NCBI GenBank assembly: GCA_003558175.1
Contig: PWMO01000416.1
Coordinates: forward strand, 1-5,309
Origin: Spirochaetaceae bacterium
GTDB taxonomy: Bacteria > Spirochaetota > Spirochaetia > DSM-27196 > PWMO01
Direction of reading: 5' to 3'
Length of the DNA: 5,309 nucleotides
Of this stretch, positions 1-4,884 are shown piece after piece; within the stretch, counting starts at the first letter, position 1; each line of letters begins with the position of its first letter. A program made the position numbers and the translations under genes. A model generated the notes under the pieces. The model saw nothing but the letters and a program-made list of their open reading frames with translations, was not told where the DNA came from and did no database searches.

Positions 1-274
1 ATGAGATTACCGATACGGTTGCCTCGGTATTCAACGTGATGGTAGCTACCAGTGCGCGGACGTCGCTGCCCGGAGGCACCACCACCATCACTTCTTTCGG
101 CTCGGGCCGCTCATTGATGGCACCCTCGACCGTTGCAGTCAGACCGGGATTGTGCTGTGGCAGAAACGCTATGGTCTCTATCGGGCCGCGGCCGCGACCA
201 AACAGCGTACGGCAGCCGGTCACGGAAATCACCAGCAGCGCCGCAATAGCGATCGCGAATAGAACTCGCTTCAT
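1..274 (-). CDS. Putative lipoprotein, N-terminal 91 residues (cut by window edge)
   Basis: Reading leftward from ATG at 274-272, the protein begins MKRVLFAIAIAALLVISVTGC: a basic n-region (K2, R3), a hydrophobic stretch at about residues 4-18 and a lipobox-like VTGC with the acylatable cysteine at 21. This predicts signal peptidase II processing and lipid anchoring in the envelope. The mature part starts with a Gly/Arg-rich linker (residues 22-30). It then shows a beta-rich pattern, FLPQHNPGL followed by MVVVPPGSDVRALVATITL. That pattern recalls the small Ig-like modules of spirochaete and Bacteroidetes surface lipoproteins (NPGL, VPxGTDVxxLVATxT type, DUF5018-like), but the assignment is from memory and weak. 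A strong Shine-Dalgarno GGAGG (284-280, minus) lies 5 nt before the ATG and decides the start. The gene lies 81 bp after the thioredoxin-like gene on the same strand and may also have its own promoter. No stop codon lies inside the window, so full length and function are unknown. Confidence 0.8.
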   Translation of the reverse strand, partial: MKRVLFAIAIAALLVISVTGCRTLFGRGRGPIETIAFLPQHNPGLTATVEGAINERPEPKEVMVVVPPGSDVRALVATITLNTEATVSVIS

Positions 275-303
275 GGTTTCCTCCAGAATTCGGGGCGCAC
301 TCC

Positions 304-332
304 AGTTTACCGCATTACAACTGGATTTCCAA
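304..332 (-). promoter_or_regulatory. Possible promoter of the lipoprotein gene, overlapped by an inverted repeat
   Basis: On the minus strand TTGGAA (332-327) is separated by 17 nt from TAAACT (309-304). Each hexamer matches the sigma-70 consensus at 4 of 6 positions. Predicted transcription would start near 297 and give a short leader containing the GGAGG at 284-280. A 7-bp inverted repeat, TCCAGTT (301-307) and AACTGGA (319-325), covers the -10 and spacer. A further ACTGGAG copy lies at 343-349. This could be an operator, but the hexamers are weak and readthrough from the upstream gene is equally possible. Confidence 0.3.
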
Positions 333-355
333 ATATCCAAATACTGGAGAACGAG

Positions 356-1309
356 TCAGCGGCGCGCGGGCGACGCGAGAGCAGCGCGCAGCGCGCGGGC
401 ACCGGAGGAGTAACTCATGGCGCCAAAGAGTCGTGAGTGCACGCGACCGTCGGGTGACAGCACTACCGTTGTGGGTGTGCCGCGCACCAGGTAGTCTGAG
501 GCCGCGCTGCCGCTGGTATCGAGCAGCACCGGATGTTCGACACCCCATTCGCTGACAAAGTTGCGAACCGCGGCGGCCCCGGTTTCTGAGTTGGTAAGGT
601 TGACCCCCAGCACCGCCGCTCGGCCGGAAAAGTCCTGCGCCAGTCGGTTCTTAACCGTGGTTTCCGCGCGGCACGGGCCGCACCAGGTGGCCCAGAAGTT
701 AATCAGTACCGCCTGTCCATGGAACTGATCCAGCGAAACCGGCTCACCGTCCAGCGACGCCAGCTCAAACGGCGGCGCCGGCGCCCCCACGCGAGCAAGA
801 CCCGGTTCATTTGCCGCACCCGCACTGCCCGTACCCAGCGCCACGTACGCGGTCAAAGCGAGCTGCAGTACCAGAAACACCGTGATCGCGGCGGCAACGG
901 CAAGTCCACCAGCCCGCACCAGATCGCGCAATGAGCGGTCGGTCGCCGACCGGCTCGCGCCACTTCTCCGGCGGTAATGCAGGTAGCCCCGTCGCGCCAC
1001 GGCAACGGTCAGGTAGCTCACCGCGCCCAGCAGGCCGACAACCGCACCGGCGCGTCCTCCGGCTGCGTACAGCAGCAGCGCCGGCTCACGAGCGATCGTC
1101 TCAAAGCGGGTCACCAGCGGCGTGAGCTTCCAGAGCAGCAGGAACCAGAGAGCGGAGGTAGAGAGCAGGTCTACCAGTTCGCGTCGCAGCGCAGCGTTGC
1201 GACGCCCCAGCAGCAGCCAGGCGATAGCAAGGCCGGCAACCGAGGCTGCAACCGGAAGCAGCAGGCGGACCGAAAGCGCCGCTCGCCCGATGGAGATTAC
1301 TTCAGGCAC
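356..1309 (-). CDS. Membrane-anchored thioredoxin-like (TlpA/ResA-type) thiol-disulfide oxidoreductase
   Basis: This 317-residue protein has two halves. The N-terminal half holds about four hydrophobic segments (roughly 12-34, 50-66, 80-103, 135-158). The C-terminal half (about 170-317) is a thioredoxin/AhpC-TSA-like redoxin domain. The redox motif FWATWCGPC places the cysteines at 210 and 213, and GTPT at 277-280 supplies the expected cis-proline loop. The loops rich in Arg (35-43 and 106-132) should be cytoplasmic, which places the thioredoxin domain outside the membrane. From family knowledge such proteins reduce or shuffle disulfides on exported proteins or in cytochrome c maturation; the substrate here is unknown. 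The membrane half, with WKLTPLVTRF followed by LLLYAAGG, resembles the N-terminal module of TlpA-like proteins I recall from Firmicutes. The start is GTG (1309-1307). An in-frame TGA at 1327-1325 forbids much extension, and no good ribosome site precedes it, so translation may be coupled to the rhodanese gene that ends 20 bp upstream. Confidence 0.85.
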   Translation of the reverse strand: MPEVISIGRAALSVRLLLPVAASVAGLAIAWLLLGRRNAALRRELVDLLSTSALWFLLLWKLTPLVTRFETIAREPALLLYAAGGRAGAVVGLLGAVSYLTVAVARRGYLHYRRRSGASRSATDRSLRDLVRAGGLAVAAAITVFLVLQLALTAYVALGTGSAGAANEPGLARVGAPAPPFELASLDGEPVSLDQFHGQAVLINFWATWCGPCRAETTVKNRLAQDFSGRAAVLGVNLTNSETGAAAVRNFVSEWGVEHPVLLDTSGSAASDYLVRGTPTTVVLSPDGRVHSRLFGAMSYSSGARALRAALASPARR

Positions 1310-1329
1310 GATCAGTACGGGCCGTCAGG

Positions 1330-1740
1330 CTACGGATGAACCAGCTCACCGCGCCAGCGCGAAACGGCGCCAAAATCCACCACCCGCTCGAATCCGAGCC
1401 GCCGCAGCTCGCTCTTCGCAATGGAGGACCGCCGTCCGCTACGGCAGTAAACCACCACCAGTCGGTCCCTTGGCTCTTCGGCCATCCGACGCGCAATCTC
1501 GTCATACGGAATGTTGGCGGAGGACGGAATGTGCCCGGCGGCGAATTCTCCGTCGGTACGAACATCGATCACCCGGTGGGGTTCCGCGGAGTCACCGATC
1601 AGCTGTGAAAGCCCTTCGAAGGTCTTGTAGCGCCGCAGTTCCGGGTCGCCCGTTCGACCCTGCGTCAGAGCTCCGCGCACGAAGACCAGCCCAACAACCA
1701 CGGCAAAGACAACCAGTCCAATCAGCATTCGAGATGTCAT
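1330..1740 (-). CDS. Membrane-anchored single-domain rhodanese (sulfurtransferase)
   Basis: From ATG at 1740-1738 the protein has 136 residues. One transmembrane helix (about 5-22) with R4 on its N-terminal side is followed by a rhodanese domain (about 38-133). Visible landmarks are VIDVRTDGEF (57-66), GHIPSSANIPYDE (69-81) and the catalytic loop CRSGRRS with the persulfide cysteine at 99. An N-in anchor would put the catalytic domain outside the membrane, although the flanking charge difference is small. Family role: transfer of sulfane sulfur through a cysteine persulfide. Donor and acceptor are not known. The gene heads a minus-strand block and is followed after 20 bp by the thioredoxin-like gene, which suggests a joint thiol/sulfur role. 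A GTG at 1776-1774 would add 12 hydrophilic residues ahead of the helix. I prefer the ATG because a -10 hexamer ends 6 nt before it, which fits a leaderless transcript. No Shine-Dalgarno precedes the ATG. Confidence 0.85.
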   Translation of the reverse strand: MTSRMLIGLVVFAVVVGLVFVRGALTQGRTGDPELRRYKTFEGLSQLIGDSAEPHRVIDVRTDGEFAAGHIPSSANIPYDEIARRMAEEPRDRLVVVYCRSGRRSSIAKSELRRLGFERVVDFGAVSRWRGELVHP

Positions 1741-1746
1741 GGGAGA

Positions 1747-1775
1747 AATATAGCGCCCGTGACCGTCCACGTCCA
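1747..1775 (-). promoter_or_regulatory. Promoter of the rhodanese operon, probably leaderless
   Basis: Minus strand TGGACG (1775-1770, 4 of 6 to TTGACA) is spaced by 17 nt from TATATT (1752-1747, 5 of 6 to TATAAT). The -10 ends exactly 6 nt before the ATG at 1740, so transcription starting 7 nt after the hexamer would begin on the A of the start codon. There is no Shine-Dalgarno between the -10 and the ATG (the six bases are TCTCCC), which supports a leaderless mRNA. Start sites cannot be proven from sequence alone. Confidence 0.5.
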
Positions 1776-1790
1776 CCGCCTTTTCAGCCG

Positions 1791-1807
1791 CGCGCGATTA
1801 TCGCGCG
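1791..1807. repeat. 17-bp palindrome between divergent genes
   Basis: CGCGCGAT (1791-1798) and ATCGCGCG (1800-1807) are perfect inverted 8-mers around one central T. The site lies just upstream of the putative -35 elements of both the rhodanese promoter (1775-1770) and the NAD(P)-binding gene promoter (1811-1816). The near-zero spacer makes it a better candidate for a dimeric DNA-binding protein than for an RNA hairpin. CG-alternating sequence in a GC-rich genome can also be palindromic by chance. Confidence 0.4.
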
Positions 1808-1810
1808 TTG

Positions 1811-1839
1811 TTGTCGCGGCGTCGTACCGGCGATACTAT
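1811..1839 (+). promoter_or_regulatory. Putative promoter of the NAD(P)-binding gene
   Basis: TTGTCG (1811-1816) and TACTAT (1834-1839) are separated by 17 nt and each matches the sigma-70 consensus at 4 of 6 positions. The predicted start near 1846 falls at the beginning of a strong ribosome site, AGGAGGGA (1846-1853), so the leader would be very short. The 8-mer GATACTAT at 1832-1839 recurs upstream of the permease gene (3188-3195). Confidence 0.4.
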
Positions 1840-1860
1840 AGAGCGAGGAGGGACTGCCGG

Positions 1861-2475
1861 ATGAGAATAGCGTTATTTGGCGGCACGCGCGGAGTGGGCC
1901 GACAGGTTCTGGTACAGGCGCTGGAGAAGGACTGGGGCATCAAGCTGCTCGCTCGCCATCCGGACGCTGTTCCCCCGGCGCCGGGACTCGAGGTGGTCGG
2001 AGGAGATGCCCTCGACCCCGGGAAAGTGATCCTGACCATCACCGGCTGTGACGCCGTGGTCTCATGCCTTGGCCCCACGAAGGGAAGCGCGCCGGATGTC
2101 TGCAGCCGCTGGACCGATATCATCCTGCCGGCGATGCAGAAGTTCTCGCTGTCGCGCCTGGTGGTGATCAGCGCACTTGGCGTCGGTGACAGCGCGGGAC
2201 AGATCCCGCTCTGGATGCAACCGTTCTTCAAAACCATTCTCAAGCGCTCGATGCAGGACAAGGATAGACAGGAGCAGCTGATACGGGCGTCGGGTACCGA
2301 CTGGACGATCATCCGGCCGGGAGGTCTGACCGACCGCCAGACCAATGGTACCGCCGTGGTAGGTACCGACGTCAAGCAGAAGGCGGGCATGGTCGGTCGT
2401 GCCGCCGTTGCTTCACTGGTGATCAATGAACTGGAAACCGGCCGGTACCGCGGACGCACCGCCTATATCACGTAA
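1861..2475 (+). CDS. NAD(P)-binding atypical short-chain dehydrogenase (NmrA / SDR_a5-like)
   Basis: A 204-residue soluble Rossmann-fold protein. The N-terminal dinucleotide motif is GGTRGVG (7-13) directly after beta-1 (MRIALF). R32 follows beta-2 (IKLLARHPD), a position that often contacts the NADP phosphate. GDAxD (48-52) and DAVVSCLG (64-71) follow, with the family signature SGTDWTIIRPGGLTD at 144-158 near the C-terminus. The classical SDR catalytic YxxxK is absent, as is usual in the NAD(P)H-binding group PF13460 (biliverdin reductase B, YwnB, NmrA-like regulators). It may therefore reduce a small substrate such as a flavin or quinone, or sense the NADPH/NADP ratio; the sequence does not decide. 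The frame is open upstream to 1759, but AGGAGGGA at 1846-1853 places the start at ATG 1861, exactly at the Rossmann beta-1. It diverges from the rhodanese gene and converges with the flavodoxin gene 52 bp downstream. Confidence 0.85.
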   Translation: MRIALFGGTRGVGRQVLVQALEKDWGIKLLARHPDAVPPAPGLEVVGGDALDPGKVILTITGCDAVVSCLGPTKGSAPDVCSRWTDIILPAMQKFSLSRLVVISALGVGDSAGQIPLWMQPFFKTILKRSMQDKDRQEQLIRASGTDWTIIRPGGLTDRQTNGTAVVGTDVKQKAGMVGRAAVASLVINELETGRYRGRTAYIT

Positions 2476-2527
2476 CCGGCTGTACGTGGCAGCGGGCGGT
2501 GATGATCCAACTGTGCCGGTTCCACGG

Positions 2528-3019
2528 TCAATCCACGCGGTCGACGCAGGTGTCAACCACGCCGCGAACAAAGACCGGCAGCTTCTCGCGCTCGAGCAGA
2601 TCGCTGGTGGTGATGTACGCGGTACCGAGCACGTGTCCTCCCTTCTGCTGCAGCAGCTCCGACGCTCGTCCCAGCGCCCCGGCAGTGTCACCAAAGCAGC
2701 AGTGCAGGTTGTAGAAGCTCTTCCCCTCCACTCCGCTGAGACTCTTCACGAAACCGAGAAACGCCGGAGTCAGGTGACCGGCCCAGATGGGACTGCAGAT
2801 AAGAATCGGGTCGTAGTCCGTTACGTCCGGATTCTCGGCCAATCGCACCGGTCGGCCGACTATTGCGCGTACCAGGCCCGCAATCATTCCGGTCGGCTTA
2901 CGCTCGTCAATAGGAATCATCGGAACGTCGATGCGTCGCCCCAGAAACTCTTCCACCAGGCTCATCGCAAGCGCTTTGTTGTGCCCCTGCCGACTGTAAT
3001 AGACGACTACCGGTTTCAT
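2528..3019 (-). CDS. Flavodoxin-like protein (flavodoxin / NAD(P)H-quinone reductase-type fold)
   Basis: This 163-residue protein shows flavodoxin-fold landmarks. Beta-1 KPVVVYYS is followed by a phosphate loop SRQGHNKALA (9-18). The segment DYDPILICSPIWAGHLTPAF (68-87) carries W79 in the usual flavin-stacking loop, and there is a third loop around HCCFGDTAGAL (106-116). Members bind FMN and shuttle electrons or reduce small molecules in the cytoplasm; no signal peptide is visible. The phosphate loop departs from the canonical T/SxTGNT pattern (QGHNK instead), so cofactor binding should be treated as probable, not certain. Two adjacent cysteines (107-108) sit in the third flavin loop. The start ATG (3019-3017) is preceded by AAGGGGGA about 5 nt upstream. 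The gene converges with the NAD(P)-binding gene, so the two are not co-transcribed. Length is typical of short-chain flavodoxins. Confidence 0.85.
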   Translation of the reverse strand: MKPVVVYYSRQGHNKALAMSLVEEFLGRRIDVPMIPIDERKPTGMIAGLVRAIVGRPVRLAENPDVTDYDPILICSPIWAGHLTPAFLGFVKSLSGVEGKSFYNLHCCFGDTAGALGRASELLQQKGGHVLGTAYITTSDLLEREKLPVFVRGVVDTCVDRVD

Positions 3020-3046
3020 CGGTTCCCCCTTTGAGAAGCAACCCTG

Positions 3047-3076
3047 AGTATATCACTCTCGTCTGCCTGCTGCCAC
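3047..3076 (-). promoter_or_regulatory. Putative promoter of the flavodoxin gene
   Basis: Minus strand GTGGCA (3076-3071, 4 of 6 to TTGACA) is spaced by 18 nt from TATACT (3052-3047, 5 of 6 to TATAAT). The predicted start near 3040 gives a leader of about 20 nt that contains the AAGGGGGA ribosome site. It is the best promoter-like match in the left part of the 218-bp gap. Confidence 0.45.
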
Positions 3077-3102
3077 GCTCCATCGCGCCGGACGCCGCAG
3101 CT

Positions 3103-3118
3103 GCTGCCGCCCGGCAGC
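3103..3118. repeat. Short GC-rich inverted repeat next to the tandem repeat
   Basis: GCTGCCG (3103-3109) and CGGCAGC (3112-3118) are perfect inverted 7-mers with 2 nt between them; as RNA this would be a 6-bp stem with a GCCC loop. No T-run follows on either strand. The right arm overlaps the first unit of the GCAGCCGA tandem repeat. Role unknown. Confidence 0.4.
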
Positions 3119-3148
3119 CGAGCAGCCGAGCAGTCAAGCAGCCGAGCA
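3114..3148. repeat. 8-bp tandem repeat, unit GCAGCCGA, four copies
   Basis: Units lie at 3114-3121, 3122-3129, 3130-3137 (variant GCAGTCAA) and 3138-3145, followed by a partial GCA. Three copies are identical and the third differs at two positions. The array lies in the gap between the flavodoxin and permease genes, about 40 nt upstream of the putative permease promoter. An 8-bp unit could expand or contract by slippage and change promoter spacing, but one sequence cannot show variation. Confidence 0.75.
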
Positions 3149-3184
3149 AAGCTGCAAATTCGGTGCTCGCTACATGAATATGTT

Positions 3185-3237
3185 TGTGATACTATCGGCG
3201 TGCGTATTTTTATTCATCATTAAGACGGGAGAAGCAG
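3185..3237 (+). promoter_or_regulatory. Putative promoter and leader of the permease gene
   Basis: TG-t-GATACT (3185-3193) resembles an extended -10, and the enclosing 8-mer GATACTAT (3188-3195) is identical to one in the putative promoter of the NAD(P)-binding gene. No convincing -35 is seen 17 nt upstream. An AT-rich tract with TATTTT (3205-3210) is a second -10 candidate, with TTGTGA (3184-3189) as a -35 at a short 15-nt spacing. The ribosome site is GGGAG (3227-3231), 6 nt before ATG 3238. The exact start is unresolved. Confidence 0.35.
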
Positions 3238-4806
3238 ATGGAAAAACGCATTGCGATTCTCGGTTCCAGCGGAGGGAACCTGTACAACATCGGAGGGAAC
3301 GATCCACGGGCGTTAATTGGCGAGATCGCCACTCAGGCCGGATCGGTCGGTATCGAGCTTGCCGCGGTTCAGTTTGTAGCCGCTAAGTCAAGCATGGACC
3401 AGGCGCGAACGTCTACGCCTGCATCACTGTTCTCCTGGAGCGAAGACCTGCACGAACTGGTGCTGATTCACGAGGGCTCACTCGAGGAAGTCAACGCCCG
3501 GGCGCGCGAAGAAGACGCACGCATCGCCGCCGAGATTCGAGCCGGAACGATCGATGCGCTGGTACTGGTCAGCTGCGATCCCGACGGTGCCAACAAAGAA
3601 GCCATCAAGGCCGCGGCAGAACGCAGAATGCCGGTCGCGGGAACCGGGGGTACTTCAATGGCCAAAGTGGCCGCCGCCGGTGCCAACGTAATCTCCACCT
3701 CCGGCACAACCGGCAGCACCAACCGTACCCGGGCAATCGGCGCGGTGAGCGCCATCTGTCGTGAATGGAAGATCAAATACTCGCCGGTGATCGGCAGCAC
3801 CGGATCGTTTGCCGGGGCGCAAGGAGATGTCTGGTCGCGCATCAAGTTGCGCGGGATCATGATGGCCGCACTGCCGGGCTTCATCGCCATGGCGCTGCTG
3901 CTCGCCCTGGGGCGCATTCCGGGCTTCGACGCGATCGGTGACGCCTTTGGCGTGGTGATTGGCGCGCTGCCGGTAGTGATTGCCGCAATTGCGGCCAAGC
4001 AGGTTTCCGGCATGGATGATGTCGGCATCGTGGCAGGGATCGTTGCCGGGGTTCTGTCTACCGACGGCGGCATCATCGGCGGCTTATTCGGCGGGATCCT
4101 GGCCGGTGTGCTGGCCTATTACCTGGTGCGTATCACCATCAACATGAAGTTTCCGGCCACCACGGTGGGAATTGTCTCCGGGGGACTCTCCGGCCTCGCC
4201 GCGGGGCTTACCGTGTACTTCCTGGTGGCACCAGTCGCGCTGATGGCCGGCGAAGGCGTGCGCTCCCTGATCGAGACCGCACTCAACTTCAACGCCGTTC
4301 TGGCGGGCGCAATTGCCGGACTGCTGATCTGGCCCGCGATCATCGGCGGGGTCTACCACGCTGCCATCCTGCCGATCGTTCTGCTGGAGATGGAGCAGGT
4401 CGGCAACAGCTTCCTGGGCGCGGTCGACATGACGGGCCTGGTGATGGTATCCGCCGGCATCACGCTGGCCAACATCGTGTTCCCGCGCGAAAAGAGCGAA
4501 GCCACGCTTGCGGCTCCCGGGTTTCTGATTAACGTAGGATTTGGAACCTTCGTGGAGGCCGCCTACCCGTTCATGTTCTCCAACAAGCTGGTGTTTGCGT
4601 CCGCCATTCTGTCGGCAGGCATCTCGGGCCTGTTTGTGGGCCTGTTTGGCGTGCGAGGCACCGCCTACGTGCCGGCGGTAATAGCGCCTACGGTCTCCAA
4701 CACCCCGTTCGGCTTCCTGCTGAGCATGCTGATTGCCCTCGGGTCGGCCTTCGTCCTGACCTCGCTGGCAAACCGCGTGGCAAAGAAAAAGCAGGTGGCG
4801 GCCTGA
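3238..4806 (+). CDS. PTS EIIC-like sugar permease with unassigned N-terminal cytoplasmic domain
   Basis: A 522-residue protein in two parts. Residues 1-200 are soluble and Rossmann-like in rhythm: KRIAILGSSGGNL (3-15), AAVQFVAA (42-49), DALVLVSCDPDGANKEAI (106-123), VAGTGGTSMAKV (133-144) and STSGTTGSTNRTRAI (153-167). Residues 204-515 are hydrophobic, with eight or more membrane segments. They match the glucose/fructose/lactose EIIC superfamily in pattern: GVYHAAILPIV with H374 (compare GLHW..PI of beta-glucoside EIIC) and GFGTFVEAAYPF with E440, at the place of the GITEPAI sugar-site motif. I see neither an EIIB-type CPTGIAHT or CxxxxTRLR cysteine motif nor an EIIA histidine motif, so the N-terminal part is not a recognisable phosphotransfer domain. 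A partner IIA/IIB encoded elsewhere, or a non-PTS or sensory role, is possible. The start is fixed by GGGAG 6 nt before ATG 3238. No EI, HPr, IIA, IIB or sugar enzyme lies nearby. The substrate is unknown. Confidence 0.8.
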   Translation: MEKRIAILGSSGGNLYNIGGNDPRALIGEIATQAGSVGIELAAVQFVAAKSSMDQARTSTPASLFSWSEDLHELVLIHEGSLEEVNARAREEDARIAAEIRAGTIDALVLVSCDPDGANKEAIKAAAERRMPVAGTGGTSMAKVAAAGANVISTSGTTGSTNRTRAIGAVSAICREWKIKYSPVIGSTGSFAGAQGDVWSRIKLRGIMMAALPGFIAMALLLALGRIPGFDAIGDAFGVVIGALPVVIAAIAAKQVSGMDDVGIVAGIVAGVLSTDGGIIGGLFGGILAGVLAYYLVRITINMKFPATTVGIVSGGLSGLAAGLTVYFLVAPVALMAGEGVRSLIETALNFNAVLAGAIAGLLIWPAIIGGVYHAAILPIVLLEMEQVGNSFLGAVDMTGLVMVSAGITLANIVFPREKSEATLAAPGFLINVGFGTFVEAAYPFMFSNKLVFASAILSAGISGLFVGLFGVRGTAYVPAVIAPTVSNTPFGFLLSMLIALGSAFVLTSLANRVAKKKQVAA

Positions 4807-4813
4807 TCCGCCG

Positions 4814-4837
4814 GGCGCGGGGGTGCCGGCCCGCGCC
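4814..4837 (+). terminator. GC-rich hairpin after the permease gene, weak terminator candidate
   Basis: GGCGCGGG (4814-4821) pairs perfectly with CCCGCGCC (4830-4837) around an 8-nt loop, starting 8 nt after the TGA stop. No T-tract follows (GGACCGCC instead), so it does not meet the intrinsic-terminator pattern. A competing 5-bp hairpin, CCGGC/GCCGG (4826-4839), overlaps it. It may protect the 3' end or pause polymerase. Readthrough into the downstream gene is therefore plausible. Confidence 0.35.
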
Positions 4838-4854
4838 GGACCGCCGGGCTCGGC

Positions 4855-4884
4855 TTGTGCCGGTGACGCGCTTCGTCCTATGAT
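4855..4884 (+). promoter_or_regulatory. Promoter of the FemAB-family gene, probably leaderless
   Basis: TTGTGC (4855-4860, 3 of 6) is spaced by 18 nt from TATGAT (4879-4884, 5 of 6 to TATAAT). The -10 ends exactly 6 nt before GTG 4891, so the predicted transcript would begin on the start codon itself. No Shine-Dalgarno is present upstream of the GTG. The same 6-nt distance is seen at the rhodanese gene. Confidence 0.5.

Noticed and set aside
1741..1776. Upstream GTG start for the rhodanese
   Set aside because: It would add a short hydrophilic stretch before the membrane helix and has only a weak purine tract upstream. The -10 hexamer placed 6 nt before ATG 1740 fits the later start better.
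1122..1841. 239-codon plus-strand open frame
   Set aside because: It runs antisense through the thioredoxin-like and rhodanese genes. Its Arg/Ser/Pro-rich translation has no recognisable domain.
1759..1860. 34-codon N-terminal extension of the NAD(P)-binding protein
   Set aside because: The extension is Arg-rich and precedes the Rossmann beta-1. ATG 1861 has the strong AGGAGGGA site, and the extension overlaps promoter-like DNA and the palindrome.
1836..2459. 207-codon minus-strand open frame
   Set aside because: It is the mirror of the NAD(P)-binding gene, whose plus-strand product has clear Rossmann motifs and a strong ribosome site.
2474..2521. AACCGG / CCGGTT inverted pair between the converging genes as a bidirectional terminator
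   Set aside because: It has only 6-bp arms with a 36-nt loop and no T-runs, too weak to call.
2426..3034. 202-codon plus-strand open frame
   Set aside because: It is antisense to the flavodoxin-like gene, which has family motifs and a ribosome site. The plus-strand product shows nothing recognisable.
2907..3149. 80-codon minus-strand frame starting in the tandem repeat
   Set aside because: Its Leu/Cys/Ala-rich start is just translated GCAGCCGA repeat, and it overlaps the true flavodoxin start in another frame.
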